Assembly (NCBI RefSeq): GCF_000789235.1 | Contig: NZ_KN525716.1 | Location: forward strand, 719,501 to 783,500 | Source of the DNA: Wocania ichthyoenteri Th78 | GTDB lineage: Bacteria; Bacteroidota; Bacteroidia; Flavobacteriales; Flavobacteriaceae | Direction: 5' to 3' | Length of the DNA stretch: 64,000 bases | In this document: in pieces, positions 8,637-17,631 of the stretch | How positions within the stretch are numbered: the first letter of the stretch is position 1 | Layout: every line of letters starts with the position of its first letter | Position numbers and translations under genes: made by a program | The notes under the pieces: model-generated | Databases searched by the model: none | Seen by the model: only the letters and a program-made list of their open reading frames with translations | What the model was told of the DNA's origin: nothing

Positions 8637-9893
8637 TCAAAAACGTTCAATAGAATAAAATGATGAATCGAGATGCAGCCTTTGACCAATAATGATTTCT
8701 GAAATTAACTTCCCTGTGGCTGACCCCATACTCATTCCTAACATATTATGCCCACAACCTAAAATTAAATTACTATATTTTCTTGATCGCGATATTATTG
8801 GCAGTCCGTCAGGAGTCATTGAGCGCCAACCCCACCATTCTTCAATTATGTTATTATTGTATGGATTAATTAAATATTCCTCGCTTGAAGTTTTCAAAGC
8901 CTCTAATCTTCTTCTGTTTAAACCTTTTTGATATCCGGAAAACTCCATAGTCCCTCCCAACCTGTAGCCCTTATTACCCCAAGGTGTAGCAACTGTTTTC
9001 CTTTCTTGTAAAATACATGGTATTTTTGGAGCTCCAACAGGGCTATCCATAGTGATACTGTAACCTTTTCCCGGTACAATAGGAATATTGATTTCAAGTG
9101 TTTTTAGTAGTTTGGGTGATAATGCCCCAGAACATATTATCAAATTATCTGACTTTATTCTATGGTTTTCTAAGGATACACCTAAGACCTTATCATTAGT
9201 TGTATCTATTTTCTGTACTTCGATATCATTTAAAAATTTAACACCTTTATCAATTAGTATCTGAGTTAATTCAGATATTAGTTTGTCAGGTTTTAGATGC
9301 CCATCCATTTCATATAACCATCCGCCATAGATATCTTCTTTAATTGCTGGTTCCTTTTTAATAAGTTCACTACCAACAAATGATTTAGCGTTTAAACCGA
9401 TTTCTCTTTTAGTATACCCTATATTCTTAGCCATATGATTGAATGTACTTTCTTTTTTACACACAAATAAAATCCCTTCTTCTTTCCAACCACAATCTAT
9501 ATTATGCTTAATGAACATCTCTTGGTATAGTTTTTTAGAGCTTTCCATTAACTGATACCGACCAATCATGGATTTATGAATCTGAGTATTATTGGTTTTC
9601 AAGGTAAAATTTACAAACCATTTTAAAAGAGAAGGGTCTAATCTCGGTTTAATATAGAACGGAGAGTTAGATTTAAGTATCCAAACAAGAGCCTTTTTCA
9701 TTAAATGTAGATCATTTAATGGTAAAGCATGGCTAGGACTAATTAAACCACAATTACCATGTGAAGCAGCCTCAATTTTGGGCCCTTTATCTATTATAGT
9801 AACATTACACCCTTTCTCTACTAAATAATAAGCAGTACAAAGCCCAATAATACCCCCTCCAACTATAAGCTGTTCGGCATGCACGTAATTCAT
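8637..9893 (-). CDS. dadA: D-amino acid dehydrogenase (DadA-like FAD oxidoreductase)
   Basis: A DAO/glycine-oxidase fold flavoprotein of about 418 residues. I chose the ATG at 9893, which puts the Rossmann motif LIVGGGIIGLCTAYYLVEKG close to the N-terminus; the upstream ATG at 9938 would start inside a hairpin. Other features are GNCGLISPSHALPL, the substrate-domain GGWLYEMDGHLKPDKL, and a C-terminal WWGWRSMTPDGLPII with LGCGHNMLGMSMG, as in DadA. The enzyme would oxidise D-alanine or other D-amino acids to imino acids, passing electrons to the respiratory chain. RidA further down the block can hydrolyse the imine. D-amino acids are expected products of peptidoglycan turnover. Confidence 0.83.
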   Translation of the reverse strand: MNYVHAEQLIVGGGIIGLCTAYYLVEKGCNVTIIDKGPKIEAASHGNCGLISPSHALPLNDLHLMKKALVWILKSNSPFYIKPRLDPSLLKWFVNFTLKTNNTQIHKSMIGRYQLMESSKKLYQEMFIKHNIDCGWKEEGILFVCKKESTFNHMAKNIGYTKREIGLNAKSFVGSELIKKEPAIKEDIYGGWLYEMDGHLKPDKLISELTQILIDKGVKFLNDIEVQKIDTTNDKVLGVSLENHRIKSDNLIICSGALSPKLLKTLEINIPIVPGKGYSITMDSPVGAPKIPCILQERKTVATPWGNKGYRLGGTMEFSGYQKGLNRRRLEALKTSSEEYLINPYNNNIIEEWWGWRSMTPDGLPIISRSRKYSNLILGCGHNMLGMSMGSATGKLISEIIIGQRLHLDSSFYSIERF

Positions 9894-9917
9894 ATAACAC
9901 AAATAAATTATTAAACT

Positions 9918-9939
9918 AGTGCCCCAGAAATGGGGCACT
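9918..9939 (-). terminator. Hairpin between susD-like gene and dadA
   Basis: A perfect 8-bp inverted repeat, AGTGCCCC with loop AGAAAT and GGGGCACT, lies between the SusD stop and the dadA start. On the minus strand it is followed by AGTTTAATAATTTATTT, only a weak U-tract. It probably reduces read-through from the transport genes into the catabolic genes, or protects the upstream mRNA end, rather than stopping transcription completely. Confidence 0.5.
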
Positions 9940-9982
9940 TGATCAAAAAAATTAAAACTAAACTAACTCAAAAACTAACCTT

Positions 9983-11437
9983 TTATTCCTCTATATCCCA
10001 CCATACTTTTTTAATCATATAGTCACTATCATTTCCACCAATACGCTCTACTTCGGCTGGATTGTATTGAATTTCTGTCGAGAACACTTCCATTCGTCTT
10101 ATCCATTCTCCTCCAAAAGCAGCATTAGGATTATCTGGTTGCTGTAGAGCTGGGTATATATTTGTACTATAATCATGACGTCTCATATCAACCCAAATTT
10201 CAGGGTTAAACCCAAGAGACAAATATTTCTGCATCATAATGTGGCTTAGTGTTAAAGAAGCAGTTGTTTGTGGAAATACAGTGGGATTTGCTAAATAAGC
10301 ATCAATATCTACCTGAGATACTCCTACTTTTAGCATATTAGCAATTACGCCAGATTCTAACGCACTTAAAGCACGATTTTTATTATCTGCTAAAAAGGCT
10401 GCTTCAGCTTCTATAAATTTTACTTCTTCAAACGTCATCAAAGGATAAGGGGTTGTATCAGTGGTATAATATTTCCCAAAAGTAGGACTAACCATGTCTG
10501 CATTCATACCATCTAAGGTATTCCCATCTTTGACTCCTCTATATTCTCCGTCAGCTGCTGCTGTATTAACAATGAAGTTAATTCTTGGATCTTCAACACC
10601 ACCTAAATTATCTCCTTTTAAATAATCAACAACTGTTTTATGCCAAAATGTACTGTAACCTCCATAACCGTCTGAACTCCCTGTTGGTCCCCAAGGATTA
10701 GATTGCTCCCAAGCTCCTGAGTAAACAAATCCAGCATCATCTGTTGTACTTGTAAAACCCTGATCTACAAGACTCAAAACTTCAGAAGGGTCATAGTAGG
10801 ATTTTTTAGTTAAGTGATTTAGCAATCTAGCCTTTAAACTATATCCAAAACGAATCCATTTATTCAGATCTCCATTATACATAATATCGCCTTCAGATAA
10901 TGGTCTAAAATTATTATTACTTTGAAGATCCGAAATACCTTCATCACATAAATTTAGTAATTCTCTATATACAAATTCTCCATCATCAAACTTAGGTTGA
11001 CTAACCCCTTTAAAAGCATCTGTATAATACACATCACCAAAAAAATCTACAGTTACACTGAACGCAAAAGCTTTTATAAGTTTTCCTGCTCCTCTATAAT
11101 GAAGCGAACCTTCTTCTTCTGCAAACTGCATCATTAATTCATTGTTAGACCCTACACGCCAATAATTGTTTTGAAACGAATAATTAGTCCATGCAAAAGT
11201 AGACCAGTCGTTAGGTACTCCCCAAGTAAAAGAACGATGCTGTGTAATTGTTGTAGTAACGAATGATGTTAGCCCCATCATATTCATAGTTCCGTCTATA
11301 ACACTTGGCATCATTTTATCTGGTGTTGTTGACGTAGGTCCATTAGGATCTTCATTAATATCAAAGAAGTCATTGGAGCAAGATTGAAATACAATTGCCA
11401 AAAAAGCAATTGCCAATATATTTTTAATAATTTTCAT
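9983..11437 (-). CDS. SusD/RagB-like outer-membrane lipoprotein (SusD-like_2 type)
   Basis: About 484 residues from the ATG at 11437, which gives a clean lipoprotein signal MKIIKNILAIAFLAIVFQSC. After the lipid Cys the mature start SNDFFDINEDPNGPT and the later TPYPLMTFEEVKFIEAEAA are typical of the SusD/RagB nutrient-binding family, the SusD-like_2 branch often paired with STN-bearing SusC proteins. It forms the lid of the outer-membrane importer encoded 10 bp upstream (11448-14882). The ligand cannot be read from sequence; in this cluster a muropeptide or peptidoglycan fragment is the best guess. RagAB-type pairs are known peptide importers. Confidence 0.88.
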   Translation of the reverse strand: MKIIKNILAIAFLAIVFQSCSNDFFDINEDPNGPTSTTPDKMMPSVIDGTMNMMGLTSFVTTTITQHRSFTWGVPNDWSTFAWTNYSFQNNYWRVGSNNELMMQFAEEEGSLHYRGAGKLIKAFAFSVTVDFFGDVYYTDAFKGVSQPKFDDGEFVYRELLNLCDEGISDLQSNNNFRPLSEGDIMYNGDLNKWIRFGYSLKARLLNHLTKKSYYDPSEVLSLVDQGFTSTTDDAGFVYSGAWEQSNPWGPTGSSDGYGGYSTFWHKTVVDYLKGDNLGGVEDPRINFIVNTAAADGEYRGVKDGNTLDGMNADMVSPTFGKYYTTDTTPYPLMTFEEVKFIEAEAAFLADNKNRALSALESGVIANMLKVGVSQVDIDAYLANPTVFPQTTASLTLSHIMMQKYLSLGFNPEIWVDMRRHDYSTNIYPALQQPDNPNAAFGGEWIRRMEVFSTEIQYNPAEVERIGGNDSDYMIKKVWWDIEE

Positions 11438-11447
11438 AACATTATTT

Positions 11448-14400
11448 TTAAAATGAAACATTAATTCCTAAAGACACACCTTTTGTCGTAGGTGTACCTG
11501 CATAGTCTATACCAATAGAACCAGTGCCTCTAACACCTGCTCCACCGGAATCTACTTCTGGATCACTTCCTGAATAATCAGTAAACAAAAGCAAGTTTTT
11601 ACCTGTAAGATTCAATGAAGCACTTTTAATTGGCAACTTGCTAATTATGCTTTCAGGTAAATTGTAATTAAGAGAAATATATCTTAGCCTTACCCAGCTT
11701 CCATCTTCAATGAAATTTTGAGCATTTCTTGCATATATGTTTTGATAATAATTTTGGTCTAAAACAACTTGTTGAGTGTTAGGTGATCCATCAGCTAAAA
11801 CTCCATCAAAGACTGTAGTGGCACCTCTATCAATTGTTTTAGTGCTTAAACCGCTTTTAACTAACTCATGCTCAGTACCATTAAATATATCCCCTCCTTG
11901 TCTGAAATCAAATAAAAATGATAAACCAAAATCTTTATATTTAAAAGTATTCGTAATACCTCCAATCCAATCTGGCTCTCGATTAGCATTTAAGTTTTGA
12001 TTAGTAAGAACTATAGGGTACCCGTCTGCTCCTATAACTAAATCACCATTATCGTTACGTTGCCAAGAAGAACCTTCTAATCCAAAAAATGTTTCTCCAA
12101 CAAAAGATGCTCCTTGAGCTAAACCAGAAACAGTTATAGCATCAGATTGCACAAAAAGAGGTAACTCTGAAGGAAGGCTTACTAATTTACTTTTGTTAGT
12201 ACTCCAATTAACATTTACATTCCAACTAAAATTGTTATTTCTTATTGACACGGCATTAAGAGCAATTTCATATCCTTCATTCTCTACTGTACCACCATTT
12301 ACTAATAAGAATACAAAACCAGCTCCTTGGCTTACTCTAGGTTGTGTGATTTGGTCATTACTCTCTATGTTATAATATGTAAAATCAACTCCCAATTTAT
12401 TCTTAAAGAATCTAAGGTCTGTCCCTATTTCAAAAGATGCGGTTGTTTCAGGTTTTAAAAATGGATTATTACCAAAAAATCCGGTTCTAAAACCTCCTCC
12501 AGTACCAGGATTGTTTTCTAAACTAGAAGCAAGTTTATGTGCTGGTGCATCTTTACCTACTTCTGCCCATGTTCCCCTTATTTTACCATAAGAAAGTAAC
12601 GATTCTTCTCCTAAATCTAAAAGCTCAGAAAATACCAGACTTGCCCCTACAGAAGGATAAAAGAAGCTTCTATTTTGCCTAGGCAAAGTAGATGTCCAGT
12701 CATTACGCCCTGTAAAGCTTAAAAAAGCAATTCTTTTATAGTCAAATTGTAAACTACCGAATGCACTTACAATACGCTTTCTAGTTATAAACTGATCTGA
12801 TAAAACATTACTTGTATTTCTAATTCCTACAAAATCTGAATTATTAAAATCAGTCCCAAAAAGCGTAGTAGTACTAGTATTAGTCCATTCCACATTATTA
12901 CCCAATAATAGGGTGGAGTTTAAACCATCTACTATTTCTTTATTTAAAGTGAAAATTAAATTTGAAGTTTTAATTTTACTAGAATTTTCTGATAAAAACA
13001 GCCCTCCGTCTTGGTTTCCTGTTAAAGTAGTTCCAGGAGTACGCAATCCTTCAAAATGCTGATTATAAAAATCTAAACCGTATTTATAAGAAATGTTTAA
13101 CCAATTAAAAGGATCATAGCTCATGTTGTATAGACCAATGAAACGATCTAATTTGTCCTTATTAGTATTGTTACGAGCCGACCAAATAGGGTTATCTATT
13201 GACCCAAAATTTCTCGGGCTATTATCTGCGTTTAGATAGTTTCTCACATCATCATTTTTAGGCCAATTGATTAAACCAATCATTACTCCACCTGAACCTC
13301 CTAACACACCAGGACCTTCTAAGGGTTTCAAACTATTAGAATTAGTATAATTAGCGGAACCGCCAATAGTCAAATTTTTTAATACCTTAGTATTGCCTTT
13401 AATTTTTACTGTAGTTCTATCATAATCCGTATTAGGAATAATTCCTTTTTGATCAGTTCTTGAGCCACTAAAGTAAAATGTTGCACTTTCAGAACCTCCA
13501 CTAGCACTCAAATTATGAGTTGTTAAATCACCCGTAGTAAAAAAATTATCAAAATTGTTATACGCAGTTCCACTAAGAGCTGGTCCCCATGATAAATGAG
13601 TATCAGTATCAACCCCACCTATTCCTTGTTGAAAAGCACTTTGAGTATCTGGAACTTGATTTACAGACATAGTCTCAAACGTGCTACTATAATTAAATTT
13701 GGTTACACCACTTTTTCCACTTTTTGTAGTAATAATAATAGCTCCATTAGAAGCCCTTATGCCATACAATGCTGCTGCAGCTGGACCTTTTAGCACAGAA
13801 ATAGATTCAATATCTGATGGATTTATATCTAACGCGCGATTAGAATTTGATACAGTTCTTGCCAATTGTCCACTTGCACCGATTGGTTCCCCAAGAGTTT
13901 CATTATCTATTGGAAGTCCATCAATAACGAATAAGGGCTGATTATTACCATCAATAGACGTACCTCCTCTTATTAGAATGCTAGATGAAGCTCCTGGAGT
14001 GCCTCCAGAACTTGTTACTTGTACCCCAGCAATTTGTCCCTGCAAAGTATTTGCAACATTAGGCTGTTGAGATTCTTCAATTACATCTCCTTTTATTGTT
14101 TGCACAGCATAACCTAAAGAACGTTTTTGTTCTTTTCTTCCAAACGAAGTAACGACAACTTCATTTAAAACAGCTATATCTTCCTTCAAAACAACATCAA
14201 TCTCACTTCGATTTGTTACTACAACTTCTTCAGAAATCATTCCAACATAAGAAAATACAAGGACTGCATTATCACTTGACACTGTTATGGAGTAATTCCC
14301 ATCAAAATCTGTTGTTGCTCCATTAGATGTTCCTTTCTCAAGTACAGTCGCACCTGCCAAGGGCAATCCATCATCTGTAGAAACCTTACCCTTGATAGTT

Positions 14401-14882
14401 AGTTGATAATTATTTTTATCAGTTAAATCCTTAATTGTTAAACTTTTAATTTGAGCATCTAAATCTCCAGTAGCATCATTTCTATTTTCAAAAAAAGAAG
14501 TGTTTTCAGCTTTTTTATTAATTTGTTCTTTAATAACAATATGTGTCCCCACTTGCTCGAATGTCATATTTGTAAACTTCAAGACAAACTTTAGCACACT
14601 ACTTACAGACGAATCAGTAAATGACTTAGTCACATTTTGAGAATTTTCAAATTTTTTCGGATTATATATTAATCTAAAACCACTTGTGTTTTCTATTTTC
14701 TGTAAGGCTTGTTCAATTGGTTCTTTTTTAAATTTAATATTTACATAAGTGTCATCAATATTCTGCCCTATACTTTCGTGAGCAAAAATTGAAGTTATTA
14801 AACCAAAAAAAACAAAGAGATGTAAGGAGAGTTTCATGAGGTATTTGATAGATTTACTAGAAATCTTAAAAATATTTTTCAT
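11448..14882 (-). CDS. SusC/RagA TonB-linked outer-membrane transporter with STN signalling domain
   Basis: About 1144 residues from the ATG at 14882 (the upstream ATG at 14957 lacks a signal peptide). Order of parts: signal peptide, STN domain (YVNIKFKKEPIEQALQKI onward), carboxypeptidase-regulatory-like beta sandwich (ATVLEKGTSNGATTDFDGNY), a TonB-box region with VLNEVVVTSFG, the plug (PNVANTLQGQIAGVQVTSSGG, ASNGAIIITTKSG) and a 22-stranded barrel ending in GVSLGINVSF. The STN domain is the mark of transducers that contact a FecR anti-sigma factor, and fecR plus an ECF sigma gene lie immediately upstream. The protein therefore both imports the substrate and signals its presence. Confidence 0.9.
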   Translation of the reverse strand: MKNIFKISSKSIKYLMKLSLHLFVFFGLITSIFAHESIGQNIDDTYVNIKFKKEPIEQALQKIENTSGFRLIYNPKKFENSQNVTKSFTDSSVSSVLKFVLKFTNMTFEQVGTHIVIKEQINKKAENTSFFENRNDATGDLDAQIKSLTIKDLTDKNNYQLTIKGKVSTDDGLPLAGATVLEKGTSNGATTDFDGNYSITVSSDNAVLVFSYVGMISEEVVVTNRSEIDVVLKEDIAVLNEVVVTSFGRKEQKRSLGYAVQTIKGDVIEESQQPNVANTLQGQIAGVQVTSSGGTPGASSSILIRGGTSIDGNNQPLFVIDGLPIDNETLGEPIGASGQLARTVSNSNRALDINPSDIESISVLKGPAAAALYGIRASNGAIIITTKSGKSGVTKFNYSSTFETMSVNQVPDTQSAFQQGIGGVDTDTHLSWGPALSGTAYNNFDNFFTTGDLTTHNLSASGGSESATFYFSGSRTDQKGIIPNTDYDRTTVKIKGNTKVLKNLTIGGSANYTNSNSLKPLEGPGVLGGSGGVMIGLINWPKNDDVRNYLNADNSPRNFGSIDNPIWSARNNTNKDKLDRFIGLYNMSYDPFNWLNISYKYGLDFYNQHFEGLRTPGTTLTGNQDGGLFLSENSSKIKTSNLIFTLNKEIVDGLNSTLLLGNNVEWTNTSTTTLFGTDFNNSDFVGIRNTSNVLSDQFITRKRIVSAFGSLQFDYKRIAFLSFTGRNDWTSTLPRQNRSFFYPSVGASLVFSELLDLGEESLLSYGKIRGTWAEVGKDAPAHKLASSLENNPGTGGGFRTGFFGNNPFLKPETTASFEIGTDLRFFKNKLGVDFTYYNIESNDQITQPRVSQGAGFVFLLVNGGTVENEGYEIALNAVSIRNNNFSWNVNVNWSTNKSKLVSLPSELPLFVQSDAITVSGLAQGASFVGETFFGLEGSSWQRNDNGDLVIGADGYPIVLTNQNLNANREPDWIGGITNTFKYKDFGLSFLFDFRQGGDIFNGTEHELVKSGLSTKTIDRGATTVFDGVLADGSPNTQQVVLDQNYYQNIYARNAQNFIEDGSWVRLRYISLNYNLPESIISKLPIKSASLNLTGKNLLLFTDYSGSDPEVDSGGAGVRGTGSIGIDYAGTPTTKGVSLGINVSF

Positions 14883-14944
14883 AATTTTGTAGTATTCGTT
14901 AGTACTAATTAAATGCCATTGGCGTGGCGTTTGATTAAAATGAG

Positions 14945-14970
14945 CCGGAAGAATCATCTTCCGGTTTTTT
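14945..14970. terminator. Intrinsic-terminator-like hairpin between fecR and susC
   Basis: CCGGAAGA, loop ATCA, TCTTCCGG forms a perfect 8-bp stem followed on the plus strand by eight Ts. On the coding (minus) strand the stem is followed by CTCATTTT, so termination in that direction is partial at best. Its position splits the sigma/anti-sigma genes from the transporter genes and may let susCD be transcribed mainly from its own sigma-dependent promoter. Confidence 0.5.
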
Positions 14971-15016
14971 TTGTAATTGTTGAGTTATTTCATATTTAAG
15001 TGGGTTTTTAAGTTAT

Positions 15017-15979
15017 TTAGTCATTACAAGATTTTCCAGATATTTTTATTTTACCGTCTTTAATTTCATAATCAAATTTTTGTGCTGAACTCAATAAATC
15101 CAAAGCTTTAAAAATTGTAACATTACTTTCAATATTAGCTGTATAAACACATTGTTTTAACTGTGGATTAATAAACTCAAATTTCACATTATACCATTCC
15201 TCAAAGCTCTTAGAAATAGAAAGCAGCGTTTGATTATTAAATTTCAACTTGTCTTCATGCCAAACGATTTTACTAAATTGTTTTTTATAGCTATTATCTT
15301 GTGTTTTATTATAAACCAATTGATCATTAGGTAATAATATTTGTTTATTAGTATTATTATTGTTCTTAGATTTTTTATCCACAACTGCTACCTTCCCTTC
15401 CTTTACTGAGATAATTATAGAATCTTTTTGACTTCTAGCATCTACATTAAAACTTGTGCCTAAAACCTCAATATCTAAATCTTCTGTATGTACAATAAAA
15501 GGTTTATCTTTATTCTTAGTGATTTCAAAAAAAGCTTCGCCTTTCAAAAAAACCTCTCTCTTGTTACCATCAAAACTCTTAGGGTATTTTAATTCACTAG
15601 ATGAATTTAGCACTACGACACTTCCATCTGTTAAAACAATGCGGGATCTTAAAGCATGATCAGTTACTTTCATGTTTAAATCATTACCATGAATTGAGTA
15701 ATAAGATAAAATTCCAATAGAGATAAAAATTAAAATAGACGCCGCAATACGAATACTCTGGATATTTTTATTAAACCAATTTAATTTTTTTACTTTAATA
15801 ACGTTTTCAAATATCCTCTTTCCTAATAAATTCATTTCTGCTTCATCCAAATTCAGATGCTCTGAGCCTGATGACTTTTCTAGACCGTCATACCAAATCT
15901 CAACAATTTCCCTTTCTCTTTCTGAACAAATTCCAGAAAGGTAATTCTTAATCATTAGCTCTGTAACTTTATTTTTCAT
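15017..15979 (-). CDS. FecR-type anti-sigma factor
   Basis: A 320-residue single-pass inner-membrane protein. The short cytoplasmic N-terminus (sigma-binding, includes ICSEREREIVEIWYDG) is followed by a membrane segment at about residues 73-92 (IRIAASILIFISIGILSYYS). The periplasmic FecR domain has HALRSRIVLTDGSVVVLNSSS, FLKGEAFFEITKNKDKPFIV and VLGTSFNVDARSQ. The C-terminal DUF4974-like STN-binding region follows (LKFNNQTLLSISKSFEEWY). It should hold the ECF sigma factor until the STN domain of the neighbouring SusC reports substrate binding. Confidence 0.92.
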   Translation of the reverse strand: MKNKVTELMIKNYLSGICSEREREIVEIWYDGLEKSSGSEHLNLDEAEMNLLGKRIFENVIKVKKLNWFNKNIQSIRIAASILIFISIGILSYYSIHGNDLNMKVTDHALRSRIVLTDGSVVVLNSSSELKYPKSFDGNKREVFLKGEAFFEITKNKDKPFIVHTEDLDIEVLGTSFNVDARSQKDSIIISVKEGKVAVVDKKSKNNNNTNKQILLPNDQLVYNKTQDNSYKKQFSKIVWHEDKLKFNNQTLLSISKSFEEWYNVKFEFINPQLKQCVYTANIESNVTIFKALDLLSSAQKFDYEIKDGKIKISGKSCND

Positions 15980-16079
15980 GTGAATTGATAAATATAATTA
16001 GTAAGTCAGTTCAAAATCAAAAACCCCCTATATGCCTTTAATCTTTTTATGTTTTCTTATATAAAAAGGTTTGTTATTT

Positions 16080-16655
16080 TTAGAGTATAAATAATGATAA
16101 AACCTCTTTAAGATGAAGTCTTAAAACCTTAATAGCTTTAGTAATTTGATTTTCAACTGTTTTTGGTGATATCTCAAGCTTTTTTGCTATTTCCTTGTTA
16201 GATAAATTTTCATATCTACTCAATCTAAAAACCTCAGCACACCTATTTGGCAGATTATTAACCTCATTCTCAATTGCAGTATATAACTCATTATAGGCTA
16301 CAAGTCTTTCAGTATTATAACTATTAATATTTTTGATTTTTGATTTTTCAGCAGAGTACTTTCTTCTAACATTTATTGCATTAAAATGATTTATAATTAC
16401 ATACTTTAGTGCAGTATGAAGGTATGCGGATAACTTTTTACTTAAAATAATTTTTTCTCTTCTAACCCATAGATTAGTAAAAATATCTTGAATTATATTT
16501 TCACAAATATCTTTATCTCCAATTTTAGAATATGCAATCCTGAACAAATTTAACCAATAGCGATTATATAGTTCTTTGTATGCAGAATGATTTCCGTTTT
16601 GCATTAAAAGAACTAACTCCTCGTCTGATATGGTTTTTATATTATCGGAATTCAA
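16080..16655 (-). CDS. ECF RNA polymerase sigma factor
   Basis: A 191-residue sigma-70 family protein of the Bacteroidota FecI-like group. Region 2 includes YKELYNRYWLNLFRIAYSKI and ENIIQDIFTNLWVRR; region 4 has LPNRCAEVFRLSRYENLSNKEIAKKLEIS as the helix-turn-helix. It is encoded 100 bp before fecR and 31 bp after murQ on the same strand. It should drive the adjacent susCD genes and perhaps the downstream catabolic genes when the substrate is present. Confidence 0.92.
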   Translation of the reverse strand: MNSDNIKTISDEELVLLMQNGNHSAYKELYNRYWLNLFRIAYSKIGDKDICENIIQDIFTNLWVRREKIILSKKLSAYLHTALKYVIINHFNAINVRRKYSAEKSKIKNINSYNTERLVAYNELYTAIENEVNNLPNRCAEVFRLSRYENLSNKEIAKKLEISPKTVENQITKAIKVLRLHLKEVLSLFIL

Positions 16656-16686
16656 AGCTACATTTTAAGGATTAAATATAATAAAC

Positions 16687-17496
16687 TTAACATTGATCTA
16701 AAACATTTTTAACAGAACCATATTTTGAAAGAAGTCTATAAGCCTCGATGTCATCAATATTGAGCTCTTCCATAATAATACCTACTCCTCTGTTTATCAA
16801 CTTTTTATTGTTAAGCGCCATATTCACCATTTTATTTCCTTTTACCTTTCCCATTTTTATCATAATAGCGGTCGAAATCATATTAAGAACTAATTTTTGT
16901 GCTGTTCCTGCCTTCATTCGAGAACTACCTGTTAAAAACTCTGGACCCACAACGACTTCAATAGCGAGATCAACTAATTCAGAAATAGGTGCATTTCTAT
17001 TACACGACATGGATCCAGTGTAAAGACCTTCATCCTTAGCCTTTTTAAGAGTGCCGAGAACATAAGGTGTTGTGCCAGATGCAGCGATTCCTAAAAGACT
17101 ATCTTTAGAATTCACATTTTCACTTTGTAAATCCTTCCATCCCTGATCCTTATCGTCCTCAGAATTTTCAACGGCGGTTTGAATAGCTTTCTCTCCTCCC
17201 GCTATAAGACCAACGATCATATCTTTTGAAACTCCGAAGGTTGGAGGACATTCTGAAGCATCAAGGATTCCCAACCTTCCACTAGTTCCTGCTCCAATAT
17301 AAAACAATCGTCCACCACGACTCATCCGATCTACAACTTGGTTAACAAATATGGTGATTGATGAAATTTGCTTTTCAACTGCATATGCAACCTTTTTATC
17401 TTCATTATTAATATTTAGCAGCATGAGGTTTGTATCCATTTTCTCTAAATTTTTATAACTTGATTCTTGTTCTGTTGTTTTAATAAAATGTTCCAT
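16687..17496 (-). CDS. murQ: N-acetylmuramic acid 6-phosphate etherase
   Basis: A 269-residue SIS-fold protein that matches MurQ throughout: SRGGRLFYIGAGTSGRLG, DASECPPTFG with the catalytic Glu, GGEKAIQTAVENSEDD with the second Glu, LLGIAASGTTPYVLG and SSRMKAGTAQKL. MurQ splits the lactyl ether of MurNAc-6-phosphate to give GlcNAc-6-phosphate and D-lactate in the cytoplasm. This is the clearest marker that the surrounding locus deals with peptidoglycan sugar. No MurNAc kinase gene is visible in the window. Length is a little under the usual 295-300 residues but no key motif is missing. Confidence 0.95.
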   Translation of the reverse strand: MEHFIKTTEQESSYKNLEKMDTNLMLLNINNEDKKVAYAVEKQISSITIFVNQVVDRMSRGGRLFYIGAGTSGRLGILDASECPPTFGVSKDMIVGLIAGGEKAIQTAVENSEDDKDQGWKDLQSENVNSKDSLLGIAASGTTPYVLGTLKKAKDEGLYTGSMSCNRNAPISELVDLAIEVVVGPEFLTGSSRMKAGTAQKLVLNMISTAIMIKMGKVKGNKMVNMALNNKKLINRGVGIIMEELNIDDIEAYRLLSKYGSVKNVLDQC

Positions 17497-17631
17497 AATT
17501 ACATATTAAATTTTCATGCCTATAATATAAAGCAAAGGCATATATCAATTAAAAATTAGGTATTACTTTTAACTTACAACCATATTTATAGTAATATCCG
17601 CTTAATTTGTTTAACATTTGGTTGAATAAAA

